From Ilyomonas sp965219515 (GTDB taxonomy: Bacteria > Bacteroidota > Bacteroidia > Chitinophagales > Chitinophagaceae), in assembly GCA_965219515.1 (NCBI GenBank), contig OZ244776.1, positions 1,612,001-1,676,000 of the forward strand: a DNA stretch of 64,000 bases. The letters run 5' to 3'. Position 1 is the first letter of the stretch. Each line of letters starts with the position of its first letter. Position numbers and translations under genes: made by a program. Under the pieces are notes generated by a model. The model searched no databases. It was not told where the DNA came from and worked only from the letters and a program-made list of their open reading frames with translations. Shown in pieces: positions 53,590-62,509 of the stretch.

Positions 53590-53684
53590 AATTTTAGCAT
53601 CGTCTCCTGAATAGGACGATGCGGTGAAAGAGAACGATGCTTTCTGCACTGCATCGTCCCTTTTGAGAATGGTGCTGGAACCGG
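53590..53684. repeat. REP-like palindromic element, copy B
   Basis: The same layout as copy A: GCATCGTC/GACGATGC (53597-53604 with 53615-53622) and a second GCATCGTC (53651-53658) facing an imperfect AATGGTGC. ACGATGC just before the second half adds an alternative pairing. It lies between the peptide units and the prolyl oligopeptidase gene, in the same orientation as copy A. Confidence 0.85.
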
Positions 53685-53724
53685 AAATGTTGGTATTCAT
53701 ATTGTAAAGACGCAAAACTGTTAC

Positions 53725-55863
53725 TTACTTTCCGCCATAACCTAACCCCATATTATATAATAAGAAAGCCCACTTGTCTGCCTGTTCCTGTATAATTTTT
53801 GAAGTTGGCTTTCCCGCGCCATGCCCCGCTTTGGTTTCAATATTCATGAGTATCGGGTTGTTACAACTTTGCGCCGCCTGCAGCGCCGAACCAAACTTGA
53901 AAGAATGCGCCGGTACAACCCTGTCGTCATGGTCGGCGGTGCTTACCATTGTTGCCGGATAACAAGTGCCTTTCTTTACATTATGAACCGGCGAATAATT
54001 ATATAAATAATCGAACATTTCCTTGCTGTCGTCTGCCGTTCCGTAATCATACGCCCAGCCCGCACCAGCCGTGAATGTATGATAACGAAGCATATCAAGC
54101 ACGCCAACGGCAGGAAAGCAAACGCGGAACAAGTCAGGTCGCTGCGTCATACAGGCGCCCACCAGCAAACCACCATTCGAGCCCCCGGAAATGGCAAGAT
54201 AACCGGTCGAAGTATAATTTTCTTTGATCAGATATTCTGCCGCTGCAATAAAATCGTCAAACACATTCTGCTTTTGCATTTTTGTGCCTGCTTTGTGCCA
54301 GGCATCGCCATATTCGCCGCCGCCGCGCAGATTTGGTACGGCATACACGCCGCCATTCTCCAGAAACACAATATTGCTTACGCTAAAAGCCGGTGTAAGA
54401 CTGATATTGAAGCCGCCGTATCCATACAACATCAGCGGGTTTTTTCCATTTAATTGAATGCCTTTTTTATGAGTGATAATCATCGGTATTTTTGTACCGT
54501 CTTTCGATGTGTAAAACACCTGTTTGCTTTCATAATCAGCCGTATTGAATTTGATACCGGGCTTCTTATAAACTGTTGATGTGCCCGATGGAATATCGTA
54601 TCTGAAAATGGTAGAAGGATACACATAAGATGTAAACGAATAATACACTTCATTTTCTTCTTTTTTGCCACCAAAACCGCTTGCTGTGCCCAGCCCCGGC
54701 AGCTTGATTGTTTGCTCTAACTTACCATCTAAATTATACTGTTTTACTTCCGAAACGGCATCTTTCAGATATTGCGCAAACAGCTTTGCGCCGCCGGTAG
54801 AAACGCTAAGCGGAAACTTCGTTTCAGGTATCAGATCTTTCCAGTTTTCTGGTGTTGGCGTTGTGGCATCAACAATCACAAGCTTACGATTGGGCGCGTT
54901 GCGGTTGGTTTCTATAAAGAGTTTATCGCCATTGCTGTACACGATGTTTTGCTCATCGTTAAAGCCGGTAACAACGGGAACAATCGGCGCATCGGAACGG
55001 GTTAAATCCTGCAGGTACAATTCATTGCCATACGTAGCATTGGCAGCCGAAATAACAAGCCAGTGCTCATCTTCGGTAACACCCGCACCAATGTATCTTC
55101 TCGGCGTTTGCTCACCGCCAAAAACAAGCTTGTCATCACTTTGTTTTGTACCCAACTTATGATAATACAATTTGTGAATCTGCGTTTTGCCGGAAAGCTG
55201 GCTGCCTTCTTTCGGCTTATCGTAGCTGCTGTAATAAAAGCCGTCGTTTTTGTTCCAGGCAATACCGCTGAATTTTACATCCGTAAGGGTATCATCCAAT
55301 TGCTTAGGAATTGATGTATTCAACACAATTACTTTACGCCAGTCGCTGCCGCCTTCCGATATCTGATAAGCCGCCAGCGAACCGTCTTTGGTAAAATCTA
55401 TACCGGCTAAAGAAGTAGTGCCATCTGTCGAAAACTTGTTTGGGTCTAAAAAAACCTCCGGCTTGCCGGCTTCTTTTTCCCGGTATAAAACAGACTGGTT
55501 TTGCAAACCGTCATTTTTATAGAAATAATTATAAGCGCCTTCTTTAAAAGGTGCAGAAAATTTTTCATAATTCCATATTTCGGTCAGTCGTTTTTTTATT
55601 GCATCGCGAAAAGGAATTTTATTTAAATAGGCGCTGGTAACAGCAACCTGCTGTTGTACCCATTCTTTGGTATCGGCAGCGGTATCATTTTCTAACCAGC
55701 GGTACGGATCGCTTACTGTCGTACCAAAAAAATCGTCTGTTTGTTCTACCGTTTTTGTTGTTGGATATGTGCCGGAAAATGCGCCGGTCTTTTGCTGTGC
55801 TGTTGAAATCATAGTAATGCTTAGTGCAGGTATGAAGAAGAATATTTGCTTCATGGATGGCAT
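53725..55863 (-). CDS. Secreted prolyl oligopeptidase (S9A family)
   Basis: The 712-residue serine peptidase has a signal peptide (MPSMKQIFFFIPALSITMIS, then TAQQ). A seven-bladed beta-propeller (about 70-420) covers the active site. The C-terminal alpha/beta-hydrolase domain has the nucleophile in SGGSNGGLLVGACMTQ (about 556-571), Asp in TADHDDRVVPAHSFKF (about 640-655) and His in TKAGHGAGKPTSK (about 676-688). It cleaves short peptides after proline, here probably in the periplasm. A 23-bp dispersed repeat lies just before its ATG. It is transcribed alone but in the same direction as the M19 dipeptidase upstream. Confidence 0.93.
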   Translation of the reverse strand: MPSMKQIFFFIPALSITMISTAQQKTGAFSGTYPTTKTVEQTDDFFGTTVSDPYRWLENDTAADTKEWVQQQVAVTSAYLNKIPFRDAIKKRLTEIWNYEKFSAPFKEGAYNYFYKNDGLQNQSVLYREKEAGKPEVFLDPNKFSTDGTTSLAGIDFTKDGSLAAYQISEGGSDWRKVIVLNTSIPKQLDDTLTDVKFSGIAWNKNDGFYYSSYDKPKEGSQLSGKTQIHKLYYHKLGTKQSDDKLVFGGEQTPRRYIGAGVTEDEHWLVISAANATYGNELYLQDLTRSDAPIVPVVTGFNDEQNIVYSNGDKLFIETNRNAPNRKLVIVDATTPTPENWKDLIPETKFPLSVSTGGAKLFAQYLKDAVSEVKQYNLDGKLEQTIKLPGLGTASGFGGKKEENEVYYSFTSYVYPSTIFRYDIPSGTSTVYKKPGIKFNTADYESKQVFYTSKDGTKIPMIITHKKGIQLNGKNPLMLYGYGGFNISLTPAFSVSNIVFLENGGVYAVPNLRGGGEYGDAWHKAGTKMQKQNVFDDFIAAAEYLIKENYTSTGYLAISGGSNGGLLVGACMTQRPDLFRVCFPAVGVLDMLRYHTFTAGAGWAYDYGTADDSKEMFDYLYNYSPVHNVKKGTCYPATMVSTADHDDRVVPAHSFKFGSALQAAQSCNNPILMNIETKAGHGAGKPTSKIIQEQADKWAFLLYNMGLGYGGK

Positions 55864-55874
55864 ATTATATTAGA

Positions 55875-55897
55875 TATTATGTAGTAAGTATTATGTA
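55875..55897. repeat. 23-bp dispersed repeat, copy 2
   Basis: It is identical to 33841-33863: TATTATGTA twice, separated by GTAAG. It ends 12 bases before the prolyl oligopeptidase ATG, in the presumed leader. Confidence 0.75.
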
Positions 55898-56039
55898 CAT
55901 TAATGAGAAATTTTGCAAAGCAAGTTTTTATATAGTCGTACTACCAAATGTTGTTGTAACAAAAGATACATCAGGTCATCAAAAGCAGCGGCAATCATAA
56001 TACCTGATATTTATTACATTATGCAATATACAATCAGCA

Positions 56040-57215
56040 TCATTGGTGATTTTTCTTATACACCCGCAAAAAATTTTCACCCAATATTTTCTTTACCTCT
56101 TTCGCGTTATAACCGCGCTTCAGCAATTCATTTGCAATCAGCGGAAAATCGGTAATATCATCAATTTGTTTCGGCGTAGTTGAAATGCCGTCTAAATCTG
56201 ACCCGATGCCAACGTGATCAATGCCGGCCAGCTTTACAAGATAATCAATATGATCTATCAACATGCTTAATGGCGGCCGCAATGCCTGCACTTCGTCTTT
56301 GTATTTGTTTGCCAGATAATCGCTGGCATAATAGGTTTCGGGATTGATTTTTAATAGTGAATCACGTTCCTGTTTATGTTTTGCATTGAATATTGAGTCT
56401 CTTGTTTCATATAAGCTGTCAACAAAGCCAGGATAAAAATTCACATCAATCACACCGCCGTTTTTTGCAATGGCGATAATCTGGCTGTCTTTTAAATTGC
56501 GAGGCACCGGGCAAAGATGATATGCATCGCTGTGAGAAGCGATGACGGGTTTCGTTGTTATTTGCATTACATCCCAAAAAGTCTGCTCGCCGATATGACT
56601 TACGTCTATCATCATACCCAGATCATTCATCTTTTTTATAACCTGTTTCCCAAAATCAGTTAAACCCTTTGGCTGATGCAATAACGATGGATTCGATTCT
56701 TCTTTTGCGCTGGTAGCCCATGAGGTAGAGTTGTTCCATGTCAATGTCATGTAGCAAACACCACGATTGTGAAAGCTGTCTAAGTAAGCCAGATTGTCTT
56801 CCATCATGTGTCCGCCTTCCACGCCCGTCATGGCAGCTAACTGATGGTTTTGTAAAGCCTGTTCCAAATCTTCCGCGTTCTTTACAATGCGCATGGCCGC
56901 TGGGTTTCGCGCAGCGGCGGCATACAATGTATCTATCTCGCGAATGGCTCTTGCATAAGCCGCTCCTTTGCCATAAGACCCGTCGCACCAGACAGAAAAT
57001 ACCTGCACATCCACGCCGCCTTCTTTCATGCGTTGCAGGTCGGAATGTGTTTTACCTGCCAGGTTCTGATCAAACGCATACCCTTTTTCAAGACAGGCAG
57101 AGAGAATATCGTTGTGCGTATCGGCAACAATAGCGTCCTTGTAAATTTTTTGGTATGCCTGCGCAAAAACAGAAGAAGAAAGCCAAATGCACAAAACGAG
57201 GAAACCGTATTTCAT
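56040..57215 (-). CDS. Secreted membrane dipeptidase (M19 family)
   Basis: The 391-residue zinc dipeptidase has a signal peptide (MKYGFLVLCIWLSSSVFAQA). The metal ligands are in VADTHNDILSACLEKG (His and Asp, about 31-38), AMTGVEGGHMMEDN (Glu), PVIASHSDAYHLCPVPRNL (His, about 227-245) and DHVGIGSDLDGIST (Asp). This is the renal-dipeptidase layout, cleaving dipeptides with broad or D-residue specificity at the cell envelope. The length is normal. Together with the S9 and S33 enzymes it fits use of peptides as nutrients. Confidence 0.93.
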   Translation of the reverse strand: MKYGFLVLCIWLSSSVFAQAYQKIYKDAIVADTHNDILSACLEKGYAFDQNLAGKTHSDLQRMKEGGVDVQVFSVWCDGSYGKGAAYARAIREIDTLYAAAARNPAAMRIVKNAEDLEQALQNHQLAAMTGVEGGHMMEDNLAYLDSFHNRGVCYMTLTWNNSTSWATSAKEESNPSLLHQPKGLTDFGKQVIKKMNDLGMMIDVSHIGEQTFWDVMQITTKPVIASHSDAYHLCPVPRNLKDSQIIAIAKNGGVIDVNFYPGFVDSLYETRDSIFNAKHKQERDSLLKINPETYYASDYLANKYKDEVQALRPPLSMLIDHIDYLVKLAGIDHVGIGSDLDGISTTPKQIDDITDFPLIANELLKRGYNAKEVKKILGENFLRVYKKNHQ

Positions 57216-57357
57216 TCGCTAAATAGTTAAGCAGGTAAGATATGAAATTCAACTAACCGGAAAACCATCGCCGTTTATTTTTCCATTTGTTATCAAAAAT
57301 CAAAAGCAGGAATGTTATTTGTTGCTTGTTTTGCTCATTTTCTCAATAAAATTACCT

Positions 57358-59433
57358 ATGAAAAGAATCATTACACTTTTTTCTTTATTGTTTTTTGTAT
57401 GTTCCGCGCAGTCGCAAATGGTTTATTTTAAAGCTGTATTGCAAAGCGCGCAGCAGGTGCCGCCAAACACTTCTACTGCCGGAGGCGTTGTTGTTGTTAC
57501 ATACGATACCACAAGCAATGTGCTTACGTTGTGGGGCAATTACAAAGGACTTAGTACAACCATCAATGCATCTCACATTCATTCGCCTGCCGCAGCTGGC
57601 AGTAATGCTGATGTTCGTTTTCCTTTAGCAAATACGGGTGATACCACCGGCACATTATCCGGTGTTGATACGCTTACACAGGCAGACGAAGCCAACCTGA
57701 TGGGTGGTTTGATGTATGTAAACGTTCACAGCACCATGTATCCGATGGGAGAAATCAGAGGTCAGCTAAGTATGATTACCAGCGGACAAGCCGCCTATTT
57801 TGATGGTCGCCTGCAAGGCGCACAGGAAGCACCGCCAAATAGCTCTCCAGGCATGGGAAGCGTGCATGTGTTGATTGACAAAAGCACCGATTCGGTATTT
57901 CTGACAGGCAATTTTTATGGTCTTACCGAACCTGCTACAATGGCGCATATACATAAGAATGGCTTGCCTGGCTTTAGCGGTCCCATTTTTCAGAATCTTA
58001 TTTTTAGTGCTGATACATCGGGCACGTTGCATGTTGCCGATACCATTTCGGCAGCGAATATCACCGAAATGATGAATGGTCTTACTTATGTGAACATTCA
58101 CAACTCCGTTCATCCGGCCGGCGCCATACGCGCGCAGCTTGGCATGTCTTCGGAAACATATTATCTGAAAGCTCTTTTACAGGGCAGTCAGCAGGTGCCG
58201 CCAAACGCATCAACGGCTAAAGGAACCGTTATTGTAAAATACAATTCAGTTACCAATATACTGGATTTAACAGGCGATTACCAGAATATCACAGATACCA
58301 TTACCGGTTCGCACATTCACTCCGCGGCACTGCCGGGGGCGAATGCAGATATTTTGTTTTTCCTCAACAATACCGGTGGCACATCGGGTGTATTATCAGG
58401 TAGCGATACGCTTACAGATGCACAGGAAGACACATTGCTTAGCGGTATGATGTATGTAAACGTTCATAACAACAGTTTTCCCGATGGCGAAATCAGAGGT
58501 CAGCTTACCGTTACCTCTGGTGAAGGTTTTTATTTAAGAGGCGATTTACAGGGTGCACAACAGGTACCGGTAAATGGTTCAAAGGGAACCGGCACCGTTA
58601 CTGTATTGTTGGATAGAGGAACTGACAGCCTGTATGTTACCGGCAATTACAGCGGCTTATCCGATACCGTTATCCTGGGTCATGTTCACAGAGGACAGGC
58701 GGGTATCAGTGGTCCGGTGGTAGTGCCGCTAAGCGTAAATTTCAATACCTATGGCACCGTTACGGGCGCCGGTTTGGTAACGCCTGCCTTTGCCGATTCG
58801 ATTGTGATGGGTTATTCGTATGTAAATATTCATACGAAAACATATCCAACTGGTGAAATACGCGCGCAGCTTGGCAATTTAGTTCTTCCTGTAAAACTGG
58901 TTTACTTCAATGGCAGCAAAGATGGAAGCAATATCAATCTGGTGTGGCAAACCGCACAGGAAGTTAACCTGCGCAGCTTTGAAGTAGAGCAGCAGGATGC
59001 TTCGGGCAATTGGATAAAGAAAGCTAAGGTAGCAGCTTCCGGCAACAGCAACGGCGCAAAATATCAGGTTAAAGACATACCTGTAAGCGGCAGAAACGGC
59101 GTGATGTTATACCGCCTGAAAATGATTGATGCTGACGGCACGTTTGCTTATTCGCCTGTGATCAGCATTGTTTTTACCGGCTCAAAAGTGGTGCTGAGCA
59201 TTGTACCCAACCCGGTAGTAAACGGCGTATTGTTGTACACCATTACCGGTTTAACATCCGATACAAAAGCAAATGTAAAAATCATTGATTTTAGTGGTAA
59301 AACAATGGCTACGGCTACCGTTTCTACATTGCAAAACAACCGGTTTTACATAAGCAATCTGCCCGTTGGTTTATATAAACTCGTGGTAAATATCAATGGA
59401 AGCATGATGCAAAAAACGTTCAGCAAACAGTAA
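57358..59433 (+). CDS. Secreted four-CHRD-domain protein with type IX sorting tail
   Basis: From ATG 57358 (MKRIITLFSLLFFVCSAQSQ) the protein has 691 residues: a signal peptide, four CHRD domains of about 120 residues (roughly 22-140, 143-262, 265-385, 388-505), a fibronectin-like segment of about 85 residues (VYFNGSKDGSNINLVWQTAQ) and a C-terminal sorting-type domain (SIVPNPVVNG, VKIIDFSGKTM and LPVGLYKLVV). Domains 1 and 3 share AQQVPPN or SQQVPPN and SHIHS-ANAD elements, while 2 and 4 share HxHxxGxxGxSGP, so the array is A-B-A-B. CHRD domains bind proteins in animals; their bacterial role is unclear. An upstream start (57319) adds a poor N-terminus. Confidence 0.9.
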   Translation: MKRIITLFSLLFFVCSAQSQMVYFKAVLQSAQQVPPNTSTAGGVVVVTYDTTSNVLTLWGNYKGLSTTINASHIHSPAAAGSNADVRFPLANTGDTTGTLSGVDTLTQADEANLMGGLMYVNVHSTMYPMGEIRGQLSMITSGQAAYFDGRLQGAQEAPPNSSPGMGSVHVLIDKSTDSVFLTGNFYGLTEPATMAHIHKNGLPGFSGPIFQNLIFSADTSGTLHVADTISAANITEMMNGLTYVNIHNSVHPAGAIRAQLGMSSETYYLKALLQGSQQVPPNASTAKGTVIVKYNSVTNILDLTGDYQNITDTITGSHIHSAALPGANADILFFLNNTGGTSGVLSGSDTLTDAQEDTLLSGMMYVNVHNNSFPDGEIRGQLTVTSGEGFYLRGDLQGAQQVPVNGSKGTGTVTVLLDRGTDSLYVTGNYSGLSDTVILGHVHRGQAGISGPVVVPLSVNFNTYGTVTGAGLVTPAFADSIVMGYSYVNIHTKTYPTGEIRAQLGNLVLPVKLVYFNGSKDGSNINLVWQTAQEVNLRSFEVEQQDASGNWIKKAKVAASGNSNGAKYQVKDIPVSGRNGVMLYRLKMIDADGTFAYSPVISIVFTGSKVVLSIVPNPVVNGVLLYTITGLTSDTKANVKIIDFSGKTMATATVSTLQNNRFYISNLPVGLYKLVVNINGSMMQKTFSKQ

Positions 59434-59453
59434 GATTTTTTTTATTCAGAATA

Positions 59454-59483
59454 AAAAGAGCTGCTTTATAAGGCAGCTCTTTT
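59454..59483. terminator. Bidirectional intrinsic terminator
   Basis: AAAAGAGCTGC (59454-59464) and GCAGCTCTTTT (59473-59483) form a perfect 11-bp stem with an 8-base loop, with A- and T-rich flanks. It lies between convergent genes ending at 59433 and 59513. Confidence 0.85.
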
Positions 59484-59512
59484 ATTTTAATCCAACATAA
59501 TATCAAAATATC

Positions 59513-60337
59513 CTACACATACCGCTCTTTCAGCAGCTTCATCATCTTTACATTGATGTCCCACTGACTGGCAATCGGTTGCAGCGTACCGGGTAAATAA
59601 AGCATGTAAGGAAAAGCGCCGAACTCAGGCGTAATTGTAATCGTCTCAGTGTTTTCTTTACTTTTCCGGGCCACAACCGCATCCCACCAACACAAGTGCG
59701 CATTCAAAGATGACTTCCATTCCGGTGCAAAAGGGTCGGTTACCTGCGCGCCTTCCGTATAACCTATTCTTGCATGAATGTGTTGCGTGCGGGTTGCAGC
59801 AAGTTGCATAGCTTCGGATTGATCTTCCAGTAAAGAAGAAGCAACGCAAACCCAATGCGACATGTCGAGCGTAATCTGCAAGGCAGGCATCGCTTTCAAA
59901 TATGTTTTTGCAACATGCGCAGCAAACAAACATTTATTGCGGTGCGTTTCGTGATACACGGAAATGCCGGTCTGTTTTGTATAATCGTCTGCAACGGAAA
60001 AAACACGTTGGTTTTCTTCCATCGTAAAAAAGTCTTTTCCCGTTTGCGAGTTCACAAACAATGGCTTGTATGGTTTTATTTTTTCAAACCAATCTCCAAA
60101 CGCCCGGCAGTGCTCGTTTACATTAGATTCTGACGTATCATATTGCTGTGCAATTACCAGTAATTGATGCCGGGCTGCAACGGCAAATATTTCTTCCAAC
60201 TCAAACCGGGCAACTGTTCTGGCAATGCCAACTTCCATACCATCGTAACCGGCATTTTTTACCTGCCAGGCAAACGCGTTCCAGTCGAGATGCTCGCTTC
60301 CCCAGCGCGGACAAAAGAACAAAGGCTGTCTGCTCAT
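59513..60337 (-). CDS. Sugar phosphate isomerase/epimerase-like TIM-barrel protein
   Basis: The 274-residue protein belongs to the AP-endonuclease-2/xylose-isomerase-like TIM-barrel superfamily. It opens FFCPRWGSEHLDWNAFAWQV, then KNAGYDGMEVGI. It has metal-binding-type elements in SVYHETHRNKCLFAAHVAKT (about 130-149), LQITLDMSHWVCVAS (about 154-168) and TQHIHARIGYTEG (His near 186-190), and TITPEFGAFPY. Substrates of this group are sugars or sugar acids such as inosose, hydroxypyruvate or hexuloses. The exact reaction cannot be read here. It has no signal peptide and is transcribed alone. Confidence 0.8.
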   Translation of the reverse strand: MSRQPLFFCPRWGSEHLDWNAFAWQVKNAGYDGMEVGIARTVARFELEEIFAVAARHQLLVIAQQYDTSESNVNEHCRAFGDWFEKIKPYKPLFVNSQTGKDFFTMEENQRVFSVADDYTKQTGISVYHETHRNKCLFAAHVAKTYLKAMPALQITLDMSHWVCVASSLLEDQSEAMQLAATRTQHIHARIGYTEGAQVTDPFAPEWKSSLNAHLCWWDAVVARKSKENTETITITPEFGAFPYMLYLPGTLQPIASQWDINVKMMKLLKERYV

Positions 60338-60557
60338 TAAAACATTTATTTTCTTTTATTTTCAGCAATATGCTGTTGTATAACACAAATATCGGTTTGC
60401 CGTAAAAATGCGATCATATAAAATTAACATCAGAATAAAAGTTTTAATCTAAAAAGAACATTACAATCGCTTAAAAATCTCACGTCAGCCTTTTGAAATA
60501 GAATACACCGTCCCGTTATCAGGCTTTGTTTGCCGGTCATTAACCTGAGTTAATCAA

Positions 60558-60565
60558 TATCTTCG
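60558..60565 (+). promoter_or_regulatory. Candidate -7 box (TATCTTCG) for ftsY
   Basis: TATCTTCG matches TAnnTTTG at all but one fixed position and lies 17 bases upstream of the ftsY ATG. A TTTG sits at 60529-60532. It is moderate motif evidence. Confidence 0.35.
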
Positions 60566-60581
60566 CGGCCAAATTTTTTAC

Positions 60582-61538
60582 ATGAGCTTTTTTGGAAAAC
60601 TGTTTGGCAGGAAAGAAAAAGAATCGCTGGACGAAGGCCTGCAAAAAACAAAAACGAATTTCTTAGAAAAAATAACCAAGGCCGTTGCCGGCAAAAGCAC
60701 CGTAGATGAAGAAGTGCTTGACAACCTGGAAGAAGCGCTGATGACGGCTGATGTAGGTGTAGAAACGTCCATTGAAATTATCGGGCGCATTGAGAATCGG
60801 GTTGCCAGGGATAAATATGTTGGTACGGGTGAACTGAATCAATTGCTGCAGGATGAAATTGAAGCGATGCTGGTTGATTCTCCGGATCAGGCGCATAAAG
60901 ATTTTACGGTTCCTCACAAGCCTTATATCATGCTTGTGGTTGGCGTAAACGGTGTTGGAAAAACCACCACCATCGGCAAGCTGGCTTATAATTATAAGAA
61001 AGCCGGCAACGAGGTAATACTTGGCGCTGCCGATACCTTTCGCGCCGCAGCCGTTGAACAGCTTACCATCTGGAGCGATCGTGTGGACGTGCCGATTGTA
61101 AAGCAGGCAATGGGCAGCGACCCGGCAAGCGTGGCATTTGATACGGTGCAAAGTGCGCTGGCGCGCAATGTTGATATTGCCATTATTGATACCGCCGGAA
61201 GACTGCATAACAAGCTGCATTTAATGGAAGAACTGACCAAAATCAAACGCGTAATTGGCAAGGTAATTCCCGGCGCGCCGCATGAAGTATTATTGGTGCT
61301 CGATGGTTCAACCGGACAAAACGCGGTAGAACAGGCAAAGCAATTTATGCAGGCAACCGAAGTATCTTCCATAGCTGTTACTAAGCTGGATGGAACAGCA
61401 AAAGGCGGTGTTGTGTTGGCCATAGCCAACCAGCTAAAAATACCCGTAAAGTTTATTGGCGTCGGAGAAAAAATGACTGATCTGCTCATCTTTGATAAAC
61501 ACGAATTTGTAGATAGTTTGTTTTCTTTGGAGAAGTAA
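60582..61538 (+). CDS. ftsY: Signal recognition particle receptor FtsY
   Basis: The 318-residue GTPase docks SRP-bound ribosomes at the membrane. After a short N-terminal helix and the N domain (VDEEVLDNLEEALMTADVGV) it has the G domain: VVGVNGVGKTTTIGKLA (about 125-141), GAADTFRAAAVEQLTIW, IIDTAGRLHNKLHLMEEL (G3), TKLDGTAKGG (G4) and the closing FIGVGEKMTDLLIFDKHEFV. The long acidic A domain of proteobacterial FtsY is absent, as in many Bacteroidota. Transcribed alone. Confidence 0.97.
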   Translation: MSFFGKLFGRKEKESLDEGLQKTKTNFLEKITKAVAGKSTVDEEVLDNLEEALMTADVGVETSIEIIGRIENRVARDKYVGTGELNQLLQDEIEAMLVDSPDQAHKDFTVPHKPYIMLVVGVNGVGKTTTIGKLAYNYKKAGNEVILGAADTFRAAAVEQLTIWSDRVDVPIVKQAMGSDPASVAFDTVQSALARNVDIAIIDTAGRLHNKLHLMEELTKIKRVIGKVIPGAPHEVLLVLDGSTGQNAVEQAKQFMQATEVSSIAVTKLDGTAKGGVVLAIANQLKIPVKFIGVGEKMTDLLIFDKHEFVDSLFSLEK

Positions 61539-61727
61539 GATATAACACGGATGATAGGGACTCTGTGCACGGATGTTTTGGATTGTGTTATAATAATTTT
61601 CTTAGGGGATACTTCTTTTTTCCAAAAAAAATATAATAAAAATATCTGTTAGCAAAAATTCTCAACTAAAAAACTTTGTCAGCGGTCATAGTAAAGCGAC
61701 ATCAACAATATTTTTTAATTAATTTAA

Positions 61728-62252
61728 ATGGGAGACAGAAATTTTAAACCATTTCCAGATTTGAAAACAGAAAGGCTGACATTGAGACAACTTGTAAGCA
61801 GTGATGCCAATGAAATATTTGCTTTGAGCTCAAACGACAAAGTAAACAAATATCTTGACAGGAAGCCAAGCAAATCAATTGATGACGCAAAGACTTTTAT
61901 TCAGACTATTAATAAAAACATCCAAAGCAACCATTCAATTTATTGGGCAATCACATTAAACGGTACTGACAAACTGATTGGAACAATCTGTTTATTTGAC
62001 TTTTCGTTCGACAATTTGAAGGCAGAAATTGGATATGAATTATTACCGGATTTTCAGGGAAAAGGAATAATGCAAGAAGCGACTTTAAAAGTAATAGACT
62101 TCGGAATTCAACATATCGGACTAAATTCAATAGAAGCATATACTCATTCTGAAAATCAAAATTCAATAAGACTTTTGGAGAAATTTAATTTTAAAAAGAA
62201 TGACACTTGTGAAGGAAATTTTATCATGTTCAAATTGATCTCTAAAGACTAA
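61728..62252 (+). CDS. GNAT N-acetyltransferase (RimJ/RimL-like)
   Basis: The 174-residue protein has the RimJ/L pattern: KTERLTLRQLVSSDANEIFA at the N-terminus, a central YWAITLNGTDKLIGTICLF strand, the acetyl-CoA-binding GYELLPDFQGKGIMQEATLK (about 104-123, with a Q-x-x-G-x-G/M loop) and the C-terminal HSENQNSIRLLEKFNF. It transfers acetyl from acetyl-CoA to an amine, perhaps of a protein N-terminus or small molecule. Base composition is visibly more AT-rich than its neighbours, and a palindromic element follows, which suggests horizontal acquisition. Transcribed alone. Confidence 0.87.
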   Translation: MGDRNFKPFPDLKTERLTLRQLVSSDANEIFALSSNDKVNKYLDRKPSKSIDDAKTFIQTINKNIQSNHSIYWAITLNGTDKLIGTICLFDFSFDNLKAEIGYELLPDFQGKGIMQEATLKVIDFGIQHIGLNSIEAYTHSENQNSIRLLEKFNFKKNDTCEGNFIMFKLISKD

Positions 62253-62265
62253 GAAAAACAATGAA

Positions 62266-62294
62266 CCGCTAACACGTAGTTGCTGCCATAGCGG
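62266..62294. repeat. Palindromic element after the GNAT gene
   Basis: CCGCTA (62266-62271) and TAGCGG (62289-62294) are exact inverted copies enclosing 17 bases, starting 14 bases after the GNAT stop. The loop holds ACACGTAGTTGCTGCCA. The position after a single AT-rich gene is like that of gene-cassette ends, but the sequence does not meet the attC consensus. Confidence 0.4.
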
Positions 62295-62509
62295 CTGGAC
62301 GAATAAATGCCGAGCAGCAGAAATTCTGTTGAACTATATAGCAATATTTGGTCTGGCGTACCGTTATGGCCGCACCGGTAGAAAGCCCTGTTTGATATAA
62401 TCAAAAGTTATTTTCAGAGAAACTGAAACAATCATCATTACCGTTATCTTTTTTGCGTTACACTTCTTATAATGATTGTTGTAATCACATATACAGTTTG
62501 CAAAAAAAA

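Noticed and set aside
53445..53654. Cysteine-rich 69-residue ORF resembling a lanthipeptide or defensin precursor
   Set aside because: It overlaps REP-like copy B and the peptide remnant in another frame. The alternative frame shows similarity to the second unit, so the Cys-rich reading is a shadow.
53590..53700. 36-residue frame across REP-like copy B starting MNTNISGSS
   Set aside because: The other copy has a 1-base length change that breaks the frame, so conservation is at the DNA palindrome level, not the protein.
62266..62294. Integron attC site after the GNAT gene
   Set aside because: The RYYYAAC and GTTRRRY core boxes are not properly present and no integrase gene is in the window. 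I kept only a neutral palindrome call.
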